Assembly: GCF_027105055.1 (NCBI RefSeq)
Contig: NZ_CP114264.1
Coordinates: forward strand, 1,488,001-1,552,000
DNA: 64,000 bases
Direction of reading: 5' to 3'
Origin: Acinetobacter sp. TR3
GTDB lineage: Bacteria > Pseudomonadota > Gammaproteobacteria > Pseudomonadales > Moraxellaceae
A model generated the notes under the pieces. It was not told where the DNA came from, made no database searches, and was given only the letters and a program-made list of their open reading frames with translations. A program made the position numbers and the translations under genes. Each line of letters opens with the position of its first letter. Within the stretch, counting starts at the first letter, position 1. This document shows, one piece after another, positions 18,279 to 28,159 of this stretch.

Positions 18279-19793
18279 TTAAGCTGCATTGTTTTTTGCA
18301 TTTGTTGCTGTATGAATAAAATTATAGTCAGCGACATTTACTTTACGTGTTTCTAACCAATATTTCCAAGTATATGTTGGCCATAATGAGAAGTTTTTAC
18401 CATCAGCTGCTTGATACCAACTGCTACATCCGCCTGCTTGCCAAACTGTTCCTTTGAGTTGTTCCTGCACACGATCATTAAATTGATCTTGTACCTGTTG
18501 TTTAATCTCAACAGCTTGAGATCCTGTTTTGTCCACAGTTTGAATCAATTGCAAGATATAGTTTACTTGAGATTCAATCATGAAAATAACAGAGTTATGA
18601 CCTAAAATCGTATTTGGACCTAAGAGTTGGAATAGGTTAGGGAAGTTTTTCGTACTAATACCATAGTAGCTTTCCGCACCATCTTTCCAAGCTTGCTTAA
18701 GTTCGATTCCATTACGACCAACGCAATCGAAATGCTTTAAGTAAATGCGTGGATCGGTAATAAAGCCTGTACCATAAATCAAACAGTCAATCTGACGCTC
18801 TTTACCATCTTTGGTGATAATGCCGTTTGCTGTGATTTCTTGAACACCATCGGTAATTAATTCAACATTTTTACGATTGAATGTAGGGAAGTACTTATTT
18901 GAAATCAAAATACGCTTACAACCCATGACAAAATCAGGAGTCAGCTTTTTAGCTAATGCTTTGTCTTTCACTTGGAAGCGAATGAACGCTTCAGCAAGTT
19001 TTTGACCATATTTCATGATCTGTGGTTGTACGATAGGTACTACACGTGATTCGTTGGTCCAATACAAACGAGTACGATGAATTTGACGATAAATATTAGA
19101 TGCTTTAAACAAAGACTTGCTTAATTGTGAATATTTACGTTCATCACGTGGAATGACCCATGCTGCGGTACGTTGGAATACATAAAGCTGTTTCACTTCT
19201 TGTGCAATCTCGGGGATATATTGAATTGCGCTACCACCCGTACCAATAGAAGCAACGGCTTTGCCTTCTAAGCTGTATTTGTGATCCCATTGTGAAGAAT
19301 GGAAAACTTTGCCTTTAAATTTTTCAATGCCTTTTAAGTGAGGAATTTGTGGAACGTGTAGGGGACCAGAAGCAAAAATAACAAACTGAGCTTCAATGGA
19401 TGGTTGATCTTTAAAATCTAATAACCAAACATTACGATTTTCGTCAAACTCAGCATGAGTAACTTCATGATTGAATTTGCAATAATCTTTTAATTTATAT
19501 TGCTGAGTAATATCTTGAATATATTCAAAAATTTCATCAGCTTCAGCGTAACGTTTTGACCAATCTGTTTTGGGAGCAAACGAAAGTGAATACATGTGTG
19601 ATTGAACATCGCACGCTGCGCCTGGGTATTGGTTTTCACGCCATGTGCCACCAACGTCATTGGTTTTTTCTAAAATTACAAAATCTTTGATTTGACTTTG
19701 TAATAGTCGAATAGACATTGCTAAACCACCAAAACCTGCACCGATAATTGCAACTTTGGTTTTTTGAATAGCATTTTGGGTTACATCACGCAT
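18279..19793 (-). CDS. Flavin-containing (Baeyer-Villiger type) monooxygenase
   Basis: FAD- and NADPH-dependent monooxygenase of about 504 residues from the ATG at 19793. The FAD motif GAGFGG is near the N-terminus, the Baeyer-Villiger fingerprint FKGKVFHSSQW (FxGxxxHxxxW) is near 165, and the NADPH motif GTGGSA follows. GGTWRENQYPGAACDVQSH is typical of this group. I prefer 19793 because AGGG lies 8 bases upstream; an ATG at 19811 adds six residues. A divergent AraC regulator starts 155 bases away and probably controls it. The substrate (cyclic ketone, steroid or alkyl ketone) cannot be told. Confidence 0.88.
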   Translation of the reverse strand: MRDVTQNAIQKTKVAIIGAGFGGLAMSIRLLQSQIKDFVILEKTNDVGGTWRENQYPGAACDVQSHMYSLSFAPKTDWSKRYAEADEIFEYIQDITQQYKLKDYCKFNHEVTHAEFDENRNVWLLDFKDQPSIEAQFVIFASGPLHVPQIPHLKGIEKFKGKVFHSSQWDHKYSLEGKAVASIGTGGSAIQYIPEIAQEVKQLYVFQRTAAWVIPRDERKYSQLSKSLFKASNIYRQIHRTRLYWTNESRVVPIVQPQIMKYGQKLAEAFIRFQVKDKALAKKLTPDFVMGCKRILISNKYFPTFNRKNVELITDGVQEITANGIITKDGKERQIDCLIYGTGFITDPRIYLKHFDCVGRNGIELKQAWKDGAESYYGISTKNFPNLFQLLGPNTILGHNSVIFMIESQVNYILQLIQTVDKTGSQAVEIKQQVQDQFNDRVQEQLKGTVWQAGGCSSWYQAADGKNFSLWPTYTWKYWLETRKVNVADYNFIHTATNAKNNAA

Positions 19794-19948
19794 AGTCCAT
19801 GCCCTATACATCTAAATTTCGTGCAAGTTTAAAGGTTTTATGGAGATTAAATATGATTATATAGACGCAGAACTTGATCATTTCGGCAATTCATTTCTGT
19901 GTTTTTTTATAGTACAACATTAAGGTTTTGGGAACTGCATTCAGAATT

Positions 19949-20968
19949 ATGAAGAGATCTATCCTCGGATTGATGTATTTAATTCAGGGCATGCGTCATG
20001 TCGGCATAGATGTAGATGCTCGTTTAGCAGATATGGGAATTCTCGCCGATGCTTTAGATCCGAATTCGATCATTGCTGATGAAATTGAATGGGACATCTT
20101 ACAATATATTAGTCAGGATATTTCCCCAGAACAAGGTTTAGTGATTGGACAGCATTATGCACTTGCAGGGTATGGTCCATTCCTGATGCTACTTGTCACA
20201 AGTGATACTTTACATAACGCGCTATTAAATGGTGTGCGATTTCAGCAATTGACACATCTATTTGGTTCATTACAGCTAAATATTAAAAAAGATTACATTC
20301 ATTTGCATTATCAACCAATTGATTTAAATACGCATTTAGGATTATTTCGTGCTCAATGTGAAATATCTGGTACATATAAATTTCTACAAGATATTTTTAA
20401 GATGATGGGGCTTGAAATTCCTGATATTCAAATAGAGCTACCATTTCAAATACCAAGAGAAATGGAATTAATAAAAGCTTATCAGCAATATTATGGCCTA
20501 GATGTTAAGTTTGAATGTCAGCAGGCTTCTTTCATTCTAAAAAACACTAAAATTTTAAATATTAAAATTCCATCTGCTGATGCGTTAACTTATCGTGTTT
20601 ATGAAGAAAAATGCCTACAAGATCTGAATAAATTAGAACGAAGTACCCGTGCAAAGTTGACCATTTTAGAATATGTCGAGGAATATCTTGAAATGCAAAA
20701 TGGTGTAATACCTACAATGTCTGAAACAGCATGTGCATTAAAGATTCCTGAGAGGACTTTAAGACATAAATTGCAGCAATTACAAACGAGTTATAAAGAA
20801 ATTCGCGAAAGATTAATTAAGCAGAAGGCATTAAAATTTATTGAAGATAGTGCATATTCGATAGAACAAGTTGCAGAAATGCTCGGTTATTCTGAGCCTG
20901 CGGCGTTTAATCATGCTTTTAAACGCTGGTTTGGTCAAAGCCCACGCCAATATAATCGAAATCATTAA
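19949..20968 (+). CDS. AraC family transcriptional regulator
   Basis: Regulator of about 339 residues from the ATG at 19949 (a TTG at 19928 is in frame but less likely). The N-terminal two thirds resemble the arabinose-binding-like domain of the OruR/ArgR-type AraC subgroup. The C-terminal HTH pair shows ACALKIPERTLRHKLQQL and then SIEQVAEMLGYSEPAAFNHAFKRWFGQSPRQYN. It is divergent from the monooxygenase gene, the common arrangement of a local activator. Its inducer is unknown. Confidence 0.88.
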   Translation: MKRSILGLMYLIQGMRHVGIDVDARLADMGILADALDPNSIIADEIEWDILQYISQDISPEQGLVIGQHYALAGYGPFLMLLVTSDTLHNALLNGVRFQQLTHLFGSLQLNIKKDYIHLHYQPIDLNTHLGLFRAQCEISGTYKFLQDIFKMMGLEIPDIQIELPFQIPREMELIKAYQQYYGLDVKFECQQASFILKNTKILNIKIPSADALTYRVYEEKCLQDLNKLERSTRAKLTILEYVEEYLEMQNGVIPTMSETACALKIPERTLRHKLQQLQTSYKEIRERLIKQKALKFIEDSAYSIEQVAEMLGYSEPAAFNHAFKRWFGQSPRQYNRNH

Positions 20969-21087
20969 ATGGTAAAAGAATGGTACATTATGATGTTTAA
21001 ACTGCATGATAATTAAGCCTAAAATCTAATGTCTTTGGACTCAATGTTCGATATAATTTTCACCAATTAAAATTGTAATAACACCTT

Positions 21088-22233
21088 ATGTCAAATTCTA
21101 AACCAGACTCACATAACACTTCATTTATGCCGATCTCACCTGCAGAGCGTTATGCTCAAGCAATTGAATCAGGTCAATTCATGCCAGATGAAGCTCAAGC
21201 TCAGGCAGTGCAAGAGTTAGATCGAGTATGGAAAGAGTTACTCACACGTTATAAAGCCTCAAAGAAAGCATTTAGACGTTTCCGTCGTCAAACCTACCCA
21301 AAAGGTGTTTATATGTGGGGTGGTGTAGGACGTGGGAAAACATGGTTGATGGATCAATTTTATGACTCAGTTCCATTTCGCCGTAAAACCCGCATGCATT
21401 TCCATCATTTTATGCAAAATGTGCATAAAGAATTGAATAAGCTTTCAGGTCAACGTAATCCATTAGATTCTGTTGCTGATCAGATTTATAAAAATGCGGT
21501 TGTCATTTGTTTTGATGAATTCTTTGTATCAAATGTCACTGATGCAATGATTATTAGCGATTTATTTCAAAAGTTATTTGAACGTGGCGTCACGTTGATT
21601 GCAACGTCTAATATTGCACCAGAAGGTTTATATAAAAATGGTATCCATCGTGACCGTTTTATGCCAACAATTGAATTAGTCCAGAAAAACTGTACGGTTC
21701 TGAATGTAGATGCTGGTGTTGATTATCGTTTACGTGTTTTGAAGCAGGCTCAATTATTCAAACATCCATTGAGTCATGATGCGCAATCATGGATGTATGA
21801 GCGTTTTCAAGCGCTGACACACACACAAACGCTTTCTAATACCCCAATTATGATTAATAACCGAATTGTAGAAACCTTGGGTCATACTGAAGATGTATTG
21901 TGGTGTGAATTTTCTGAGTTATGTTTTAAGCCACGTAGCCCTGCCGACTTTATTGAAATTGCTAATATTTATAATACGGTACTGGTGAGTAACGTACCAC
22001 ATTTAACGGATTTCCTTTCTGAAGGAACACGTCGTTTTATCTATTTAGTCGATGAGTTTTATGATCGTGGTGTGAAGCTGCTTTTAACCTCAGAAGATTC
22101 GATTATTGATCTCTATGAAGGTGAAAGATTAGCATTTGAAATTGAACGAACTCGTTCACGTTTATTGGAAATGCAATCGGATGATTATCTGCACTCAGAA
22201 CATCGCCAAATTCAAGTTTCAAAAACCTCATAA
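21088..22233 (+). CDS. zapE: Cell division protein ZapE (AFG1-like ATPase)
   Basis: Cytoplasmic AAA+-type P-loop ATPase that binds FtsZ and acts late in division under stress. The 381-residue protein has Walker A GGVGRGKT at about 78-85, Walker B VICFDEFFV, the sensor region LIATSNIAPEGLYKNG and RDRFMPTI, all diagnostic for ZapE/AFG1. It is a single gene with a strong terminator immediately after it. Confidence 0.93.
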   Translation: MSNSKPDSHNTSFMPISPAERYAQAIESGQFMPDEAQAQAVQELDRVWKELLTRYKASKKAFRRFRRQTYPKGVYMWGGVGRGKTWLMDQFYDSVPFRRKTRMHFHHFMQNVHKELNKLSGQRNPLDSVADQIYKNAVVICFDEFFVSNVTDAMIISDLFQKLFERGVTLIATSNIAPEGLYKNGIHRDRFMPTIELVQKNCTVLNVDAGVDYRLRVLKQAQLFKHPLSHDAQSWMYERFQALTHTQTLSNTPIMINNRIVETLGHTEDVLWCEFSELCFKPRSPADFIEIANIYNTVLVSNVPHLTDFLSEGTRRFIYLVDEFYDRGVKLLLTSEDSIIDLYEGERLAFEIERTRSRLLEMQSDDYLHSEHRQIQVSKTS

Positions 22234-22239
22234 ATTTTA

Positions 22240-22266
22240 AGGGCATTCTAGGGAATGCCTTTTTTA
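22240..22266 (+). terminator. Terminator after zapE
   Basis: GGCATTC at 22242-22248 pairs with GAATGCC at 22253-22259 around TAGG, followed by TTTTTT. Confidence 0.9.
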
Positions 22267-22459
22267 TAAATTCAGATAGACAAAGCTTTATTCTTAATTG
22301 AATTTTGTTATAACTAGATGAGTTTGAGAAAGCGAGTGTGTCGCAGAAATAGGGCTAGCTAGTACTTCATTTGGTTTTTGATGTTAATAAAAAGTATATT
22401 TGTCAATACTTAAACTAAGAAAATGCTTACTATTTAGCAATGTGATATTACTATTCAGG

Positions 22460-22481
22460 CTAGTATAAATCGGTATACTAG
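22460..22481 (+). promoter_or_regulatory. Perfect inverted repeat upstream of glcB, candidate operator
   Basis: CTAGTATA at 22460-22467 and TATACTAG at 22474-22481 are perfect complements around AATCGG, 39 bases before the glcB start. The right arm contains a -10-like TATACT. This is the layout of a dimeric regulator site overlapping a promoter; the regulator is not identified. Confidence 0.5.
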
Positions 22482-22520
22482 GTTTCTTGTTATAAAAAGT
22501 TAGCACCATCAGGAAAGACA

Positions 22521-24683
22521 ATGACTGTACGTATTCAACAAGGCAAGCTAGCAATTGCTAAAGAACTTTACGATTTCATCGAAAATGAAGCTTTACCAGG
22601 TTCTGGTCTAGATAGTGAAACTTACTGGAAAAATTTCGAGCAAGTCGTTGTCGATCTTAGCCCAAAGAATAAAGCACTATTAGCGAAGCGTGATGAAATT
22701 CAAGCTAAGATTGATGAATGGCATCGTAATAATGAATTTGAGTTAAATGCATATAAAGCATTTTTAACTGAAATTGGTTACTTAGTACCAGAAGTTGCTG
22801 ATTTCCAAGTAACGACTGAAAATGTAGATGAAGAAATTGCATTATTAGCTGGTCCTCAGCTTGTTGTACCAGTACGTAACGCACGCTATTGCTTAAATGC
22901 TGCGAATGCACGTTGGGGGTCATTATACGATGCACTTTACGGTACAGATGTAATTTCTGAAGAAAATGGTGCAGAGAAAGGTAAAGGCTATAATCCAGTC
23001 CGTGGCGATAAGGTAATTGCTTTCGCTAAAGATTTCCTTAATCAAACATTCCCACTTGCTCAAGGCTCTCATGCCGATGCAACTAAGTATGCAGTTGATC
23101 ACAATCGTTTAGTTGTGACTTTAAAGGATGGTTCAACAACCTCTTTGGCTCATGAAGCTCAATTTGTTGGCTTTAATGGCGATGCTGCAAATCCAACTGA
23201 AATCGTTTTATTAAATAATGGTTTGCACGTTATTATCGATATCGATGCAAATAGCCCAATCGGTAAAACTGATGCGGCTGGCGTTAAAGATTTAACTCTA
23301 GAAGCTGCTATTACAACGATCCAAGATTTAGAAGATTCTGTTGCAGCTGTTGATGCAGAAGAGAAAGTTGAAGGCTATCGTAACTGGTTAGGTTTAATGA
23401 AAGGTGACTTGCAAGAGTCAATCGAGAAAAATGGTAAAACTATTACTCGTGCATTAAACAAAGACCGTACAGTTCAGAACTTAATTGGCGGTACTACAAC
23501 GCTACATGGTCGTTCATTAATGCTTCTTCGTAACGTTGGTCATCTAATGACTAACCCAGCGATCCTTGTAGAAGGTGAAGAAGTATTTGAAGGTATCATG
23601 GATGCATTAGTTACTCCATTACTTACAATTACAGATATTCGTGGTGAAAACGAAAATAAGAACTCTCGTAAAGGTTCTATGTATATCGTTAAACCAAAAA
23701 TGCATGGTCCAGAAGAAGTTGCATTTGCAGTTGAATTATTTGAGCGTGCAGAACAAGCACTTGGTCTACCTGCGAAAACACTCAAAATTGGTATCATGGA
23801 TGAAGAACGCCGTACTTCAGTTAATTTGAAAAATTGTATCGCTGCTGCAAAAGACCGTACAATTTTCATTAACACAGGCTTCATGGATCGTACGGGTGAT
23901 GAAATCCATACGTCTATGGAAGCAGCGCCAATGGTACGTAAAGAAGCTGTTAAAGCGCAAAAATGGATTGCTGCTTACGAAAACCGTAACGTTGCAATTG
24001 GTTTAGCATGTGGTTTACAAGGTAAAGCGCAAATTGGTAAAGGCATGTGGCCAAAACCAGATAGCATGAAAGATATGTTGGCGACTAAGACAGCTCATCC
24101 AAATGCGGGTGCTTCTTGTGCATGGGTTCCATCACCTACAGGCGCTGCACTTCATGCCATGCATTACCACCAAATCAATGTAAAAGCACGTCAAGATGAA
24201 TTGCTTGCTGAATCAATGTTGTCTTTAGATGACTTGCTAACTCCTCCTTTTGCACCAGAAACAAACTGGACTGCTGAAGAGTTAAATAACGAACTTGAAA
24301 ATAACTGTCAAGGTATCTTGGGTTATGTTGTACGTTGGGTTGATCTAGGTGTAGGTTGTTCTAAAGTTCCAGACATCAATAACGTTGGTTTAATGGAAGA
24401 TCGTGCAACTTTACGTATTTCTTCTCAGCATGTTGCAAACTGGTTGCGTCACGGTATCGTAACGAAAGAACAAGTTGAAGAAGTGCTTAAACGTATGGCT
24501 GTGATTGTTGATCAGCAAAATGCCAATGATCCACTTTATACACCGATGGCACCAAACTTCGATGGTATCGCATTCCAAGCTGCTGCTGATTTGATCTTCA
24601 AAGGCGCTGAGCAACCATCTGGTTATACAGAGCCATTGTTACACGCTGCACGTTTAAAATTAAAAGGTTATACAGGTGACTAA
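22521..24683 (+). CDS. glcB: Malate synthase G
   Basis: Condenses glyoxylate with acetyl-CoA to make malate in the glyoxylate cycle; cytoplasmic. The 720-residue length is that of isoform G, not the shorter A form. Visible: [26 protein letters not shown] near the active site, [19 protein letters not shown] and [11 protein letters not shown]. The start has AGGAAAG upstream. A single gene with its own palindromic upstream site and a terminator downstream. Confidence 0.97.
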   Translation: MTVRIQQGKLAIAKELYDFIENEALPGSGLDSETYWKNFEQVVVDLSPKNKALLAKRDEIQAKIDEWHRNNEFELNAYKAFLTEIGYLVPEVADFQVTTENVDEEIALLAGPQLVVPVRNARYCLNAANARWGSLYDALYGTDVISEENGAEKGKGYNPVRGDKVIAFAKDFLNQTFPLAQGSHADATKYAVDHNRLVVTLKDGSTTSLAHEAQFVGFNGDAANPTEIVLLNNGLHVIIDIDANSPIGKTDAAGVKDLTLEAAITTIQDLEDSVAAVDAEEKVEGYRNWLGLMKGDLQESIEKNGKTITRALNKDRTVQNLIGGTTTLHGRSLMLLRNVGHLMTNPAILVEGEEVFEGIMDALVTPLLTITDIRGENENKNSRKGSMYIVKPKMHGPEEVAFAVELFERAEQALGLPAKTLKIGIMDEERRTSVNLKNCIAAAKDRTIFINTGFMDRTGDEIHTSMEAAPMVRKEAVKAQKWIAAYENRNVAIGLACGLQGKAQIGKGMWPKPDSMKDMLATKTAHPNAGASCAWVPSPTGAALHAMHYHQINVKARQDELLAESMLSLDDLLTPPFAPETNWTAEELNNELENNCQGILGYVVRWVDLGVGCSKVPDINNVGLMEDRATLRISSQHVANWLRHGIVTKEQVEEVLKRMAVIVDQQNANDPLYTPMAPNFDGIAFQAAADLIFKGAEQPSGYTEPLLHAARLKLKGYTGD

Positions 24684-24712
24684 TCTCGATTAGTTACTTG
24701 AATCTTACAAAG

Positions 24713-24737
24713 ACCTTTCAATTTGAAAGGTTTTTGT
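24713..24737 (+). terminator. Terminator after glcB
   Basis: ACCTTTCA and TGAAAGGT pair around ATT, followed by TTTTTGTTTTT. Confidence 0.9.
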
Positions 24738-24760
24738 TTTTATATAAAAAGGAATGAAAC

Positions 24761-25255
24761 TTGATCAAATTAGAAGTTTTTGAACATAAAGATGGTAGAA
24801 AAACTATTTATTATAGAGATGAAGATTATATTGCATTTCGAGTCGCTTATTTTGATTGTCATGGTAAATTGATTGAAGAAGAGCTTTCAGAGTTTACTAA
24901 GAAAAAACAAGTATTAACGACAGTTAGGTATTCTGGAGATTCACAAACAGTACTTGGATATAGGCAGTATTATTACTATGAGCAAGAGAGTCCAAATGAA
25001 AAAATTGTATTTGAAGACTATAAATTAGTTAATGGTGAATTAAAGAAAGTTTGTAAATTAACCTCTCAGTTGATCGAAGAAGGAGGCATAAAGAATCTAA
25101 AATGTACTTGGTATAATGGTAATGATGAATTTCTATATTATCATGTATATGAGGATGAAGATAATGGCGGTGATGTGAATAGGTTTTTATATCATTATGA
25201 CCAAAATGGTAAAAAAATTGAGTATGGTAGTAGAGAACCTGAACTATATCGTTAA
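24761..25255 (+). CDS. Hypothetical protein, Tyr/Glu-rich
   Basis: I do not recognise this 164-residue protein. It starts at TTG 24761 with AAAAGGA upstream; the nearby ATG at 24754 leads to a stop after nine codons. The sequence is rich in Tyr, Asp and Glu with recurring strand-turn units such as FDCHGKLIEEEL and HYDQNGKKIEYG, reminiscent of wall-associated or MORN-like toxin-system repeats but too few to call. There is no signal peptide or membrane helix. It ends 34 bases before the SRAP gene and may be co-transcribed with it. Confidence 0.6.
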   Translation: MIKLEVFEHKDGRKTIYYRDEDYIAFRVAYFDCHGKLIEEELSEFTKKKQVLTTVRYSGDSQTVLGYRQYYYYEQESPNEKIVFEDYKLVNGELKKVCKLTSQLIEEGGIKNLKCTWYNGNDEFLYYHVYEDEDNGGDVNRFLYHYDQNGKKIEYGSREPELYR

Positions 25256-25289
25256 GATATGCCTTAAGCTTCACTAATATTTGATATTC

Positions 25290-25958
25290 ATGTGTGCTAA
25301 CTACAAACTAATAACATTAGAGCAATTAAAGCAGCTAGAGCTGCCACTTATTCCATTTGACTATATTGATGAGATTTATCCAAGTTATAAAACACCATTA
25401 TTATTTAAATCTGAACATGGATTGGAGTGGCGAGAAGTATTATTTGGTTTAGTGCCGAAATGGGCAGAGGATATTAACAGCTCTAAACGTGCTTATAATG
25501 CTAGACATGAGACCATTTTTGAGAAACCAAGCTTTCAGGAGGCAGCTTATAAATGCAAGTTCGCTATAATTCCAGTCACTGAGTTTTATGAAAGTAAATA
25601 TATTGAAAATAAACCACAACGATGGGGCGTACGGCGTAAAGATGGCAAAGCATTTTATATTGCAGCACTTTATGAAATTTGCAAAATCGAGAATGAAATT
25701 ATTCGTTCCGCAGCGATGCTTACGATGGATGCAATAGACCATCCGATGATGAAAGAGTTTCACGAACCTGGTGATGTAAAACGATCAGTTGTCATCATTC
25801 CCCATGATCGTCTTGATGATTGGCTGAGTTTAAAACAACCACTTCAAATGATTCAATTTATGCAGGGATTTCCAGTAGAAGAGTTTGAATGTTCACATGT
25901 ACCTAAGGCAAAAATAGCAAAACAAACACCTCAGTTAAATATGTTTGATCTTTTCTAA
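25290..25958 (+). CDS. SOS response-associated peptidase (SRAP, HMCES/YedK-like)
   Basis: Protein that crosslinks to abasic sites in single-stranded DNA to protect them. From the ATG at 25290 it begins MCANYK, so removal of Met exposes the catalytic Cys 2, the hallmark of the family; the upstream TTG at 25281 would bury it. Other active-site parts are YNARHETI, CKFAIIPVTEFYES (catalytic Glu) and MKEFHEPGD (His). Its length of 222 residues is typical. It converges on the MarR gene with a shared terminator. Confidence 0.93.
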   Translation: MCANYKLITLEQLKQLELPLIPFDYIDEIYPSYKTPLLFKSEHGLEWREVLFGLVPKWAEDINSSKRAYNARHETIFEKPSFQEAAYKCKFAIIPVTEFYESKYIENKPQRWGVRRKDGKAFYIAALYEICKIENEIIRSAAMLTMDAIDHPMMKEFHEPGDVKRSVVIIPHDRLDDWLSLKQPLQMIQFMQGFPVEEFECSHVPKAKIAKQTPQLNMFDLF

Positions 25959-25962
25959 ATAA

Positions 25963-25990
25963 AAAAGGTTTCTAACAAGAAACCTTTTTA
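25963..25990. terminator. Bidirectional terminator between SRAP and marR genes
   Basis: AAAAAGGTTTCT and AGAAACCTTTTT pair around AACA with A and T tracts on both sides. Confidence 0.9.
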
Positions 25991-26003
25991 TATATTTTAT
26001 TAA

Positions 26004-26468
26004 TCAACGAGCAAGATTTTTAAACATATGTTTTAAAATTTCCATCGTCTTTTCGATTTGCAACGGCGTTAATCCATCAAATGATTGCTCTAAGATTACA
26101 GAAGTTAAATCATTAATTTTAGTGATCATTTCTTTACCCTTATCAGTAAGATAAACGCGGGTAATACGACCATCTTCTTTACATGAATAAGTTTCAATAT
26201 ATCCCTCATCTTTAAGGCGATATACGATCTTGGTCGTTGTAGACATTTTAGAAATCACCATGTCTGAAAGTTCAGAAACGCTTGCATGTGGCTTGACATT
26301 CAATGCAATTAAAATACGACGGCGAGAGTTGTCTAAACCATACTTCTTAAGTACGTTATCGATATTTTGAACGTACTGTGCATTTACTTGAGAAATCCAG
26401 AAATAAGGAAAGTCTTCTAAGTTAAATGTTTCTGATGTAGGTAAAAAACGCGCATATTTTTTAGGCAT
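26004..26468 (-). CDS. MarR family transcriptional regulator
   Basis: Winged-helix regulator of 154 residues. The DNA-binding part is SVSELSDMVISKMSTTTKIVYRLKDEGYIETYSCKEDGRITRVYLTDKG, where the DGR wing and the DKG turn are typical. N- and C-terminal helices would form the dimer interface. Upstream lies a 700-base gene-free region containing several TTGTAG-type motifs that could be its binding sites. The ligand and regulated genes are unknown. Confidence 0.88.
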   Translation of the reverse strand: MPKKYARFLPTSETFNLEDFPYFWISQVNAQYVQNIDNVLKKYGLDNSRRRILIALNVKPHASVSELSDMVISKMSTTTKIVYRLKDEGYIETYSCKEDGRITRVYLTDKGKEMITKINDLTSVILEQSFDGLTPLQIEKTMEILKHMFKNLAR

Positions 26469-27101
26469 TAAGTTATTTCCTATGCTTGTTACACAGAGTT
26501 ATTAGATGCAACTCCGAGATTCCATGAAATGTCTACAATTTATACGCTAGAAAAATGATGAAATCTAATTTTTCTAACATTCCGTTTATAACAAATCTTC
26601 CTAAAAATGGTTGTATAACCATCTTTGCTTAAGATAGGGGTATCATCATGTAAACTACATAAAACTGTTATTAATGATGGTCTTACCTATCCATTTTACC
26701 CCAATTGTATTTCTACAGTGTTGCATTGTAGCTTATTTGTAGAACAAATGTATTGTAGAAAATAAATACAAATTATGACGTGACTTTTTTCTAAAAGATT
26801 CTGTCTAAAATGTCATATAATCGTGAAATTATTACATTTGTAAAATAAAATAATTAAAAAAACAAATTAAATACATATATTTGAATTTAAAATTTGGTTA
26901 AAAATTAAAATTCATAGTGCTGCTAAAAAAGTTGAATAAATACATTCTTTATCACATTTAATCACTATTAGTTAACTAATCTGCTTAAAAAGAATACAAA
27001 TGTAGTTTTATTATTTAATTTTATATTGTTAAAAAATAATTCATTGTAAAAAACTTCTACTTAGTTATGTCATTTATGGTTTATGTAAATAATTGTAAAT
27101 T
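26469..27101. other. AT-rich gene-free region upstream of marR
   Basis: About 630 bases without a credible coding region on either strand. It holds motifs TTGTAG at 26726-26731, 26737-26742 and 26753-26758 and reverse copies CTACAA at 26533-26538 and CTACAG at 26713-26718, and a short dyad ATGTA-AAC-TACAT near 26650. A small RNA or the marR promoter could lie here; none can be defined by eye. Confidence 0.5.
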
Positions 27102-27141
27102 AAAAAGGCGCATCTCAATAGGATTGCAAATTTAGATGCGC
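27102..27141 (-). terminator. Terminator of the alpha/beta hydrolase gene
   Basis: GCGCATCT at 27108-27115 and AGATGCGC at 27134-27141 form a perfect stem with an 18-base loop; on the minus strand CTTTTTAA follows. Confidence 0.75.
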
Positions 27142-27168
27142 AAAAGGGTAAAACTGTGAGTTTAGGGA

Positions 27169-28026
27169 TTACATTCTCAATTCTTTTTCTAATACTGGCC
27201 ATAATTTCTGATGTGATTTTTTGAACATCAGCATATGTCCAATTTGTTTGTAACCATATTGTTGTGGTTTCAATTCAATCAAATTGGTTTGAGCATTAGG
27301 ATAAAGTCTGAGTAAATCTTTAACATTTACCTGTGTTGCGATTTCATCATCACTTGCCCAAATTGATGTAATCTGACAGACAATCTCTTGGTGATAATCA
27401 GCAAAAATACTTTTACCAATTGCATTCATGACATAACCAGGTTGACTGCAAAATTCAGCCCATTGTTTTGCTACATTTTTAGGTAAATTTTCACCCATAC
27501 CAATAAATTGTGTTGCGCCGTATCCTTTAATAGCACTGGATACTGGAAAAATGACATTAAACATTAATGGAGCAAGAAGTTTAGTTTTTCCTTTTAAGCC
27601 TTTTACATAACCCGTTGAACCAGCGATTGCGACAACTTTAGCAACTTTTTGATGGTCAGGATTGATTCCAAGTAATTGACCACCAGCACTATGTCCCAAA
27701 ATAATCACTTGTTTAGCTTGAGCGCGATTCAAGAGGGTTTCGATGGCTGCTGGGATATCTAATAAACCCCAATCATTGATACTGGCATTCGAATTTTTAA
27801 GTGGCCCATGTAAAGATTGACCTATTCCTCTAAAGTCAAAACTTAAGACCTTATAGCCTTGTTGATTTAACCATTCAGCAAATGAGTGATAAAAACCTTT
27901 GGTAATACCTGTTGCTGGACAAATTAGAATCGGAAATGGTTTAGTGGCATCACTTGCTGGATAATACTGTGCTGCAAGTTGGTAACCATCTTTACAACTG
28001 ATCCAAAATGATTCAAATGTAGTCAT
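27169..28026 (-). CDS. Alpha/beta hydrolase, serine aminopeptidase-like
   Basis: Cytoplasmic hydrolase of about 285 residues from the ATG at 28026 (a TTG at 28068 is possible upstream). The nucleophile elbow GHSAGGQ, the FDFRGIGQSLHG strand-turn and a late His in YKQIGHMLMFKK with Asp in WASDDEIA complete a Ser-Asp-His triad. The N-terminal ISCKDGYQLAAQYYPA is typical of lysophospholipase/serine aminopeptidase S33 relatives. Substrate unknown; it is transcribed alone. Confidence 0.8.
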   Translation of the reverse strand: MTTFESFWISCKDGYQLAAQYYPASDATKPFPILICPATGITKGFYHSFAEWLNQQGYKVLSFDFRGIGQSLHGPLKNSNASINDWGLLDIPAAIETLLNRAQAKQVIILGHSAGGQLLGINPDHQKVAKVVAIAGSTGYVKGLKGKTKLLAPLMFNVIFPVSSAIKGYGATQFIGMGENLPKNVAKQWAEFCSQPGYVMNAIGKSIFADYHQEIVCQITSIWASDDEIATQVNVKDLLRLYPNAQTNLIELKPQQYGYKQIGHMLMFKKSHQKLWPVLEKELRM

Positions 28027-28159
28027 TTGAGCAATACTCTTGTCTAGACATATTTCCAGTCTATACAAGTTCTAAAAAGAAACTCGTTTAAAAAATGACT
28101 TAAAAGTCAAATTTTATGTAATATAGCTATTTTGGGAAAAACCATTTGGGGAAAAGGGA

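Noticed and set aside
22400..22405. TTGTCA as a -35 box for glcB
   Set aside because: Nearest TACTAT is about 22 bases away, too far for a normal spacer.
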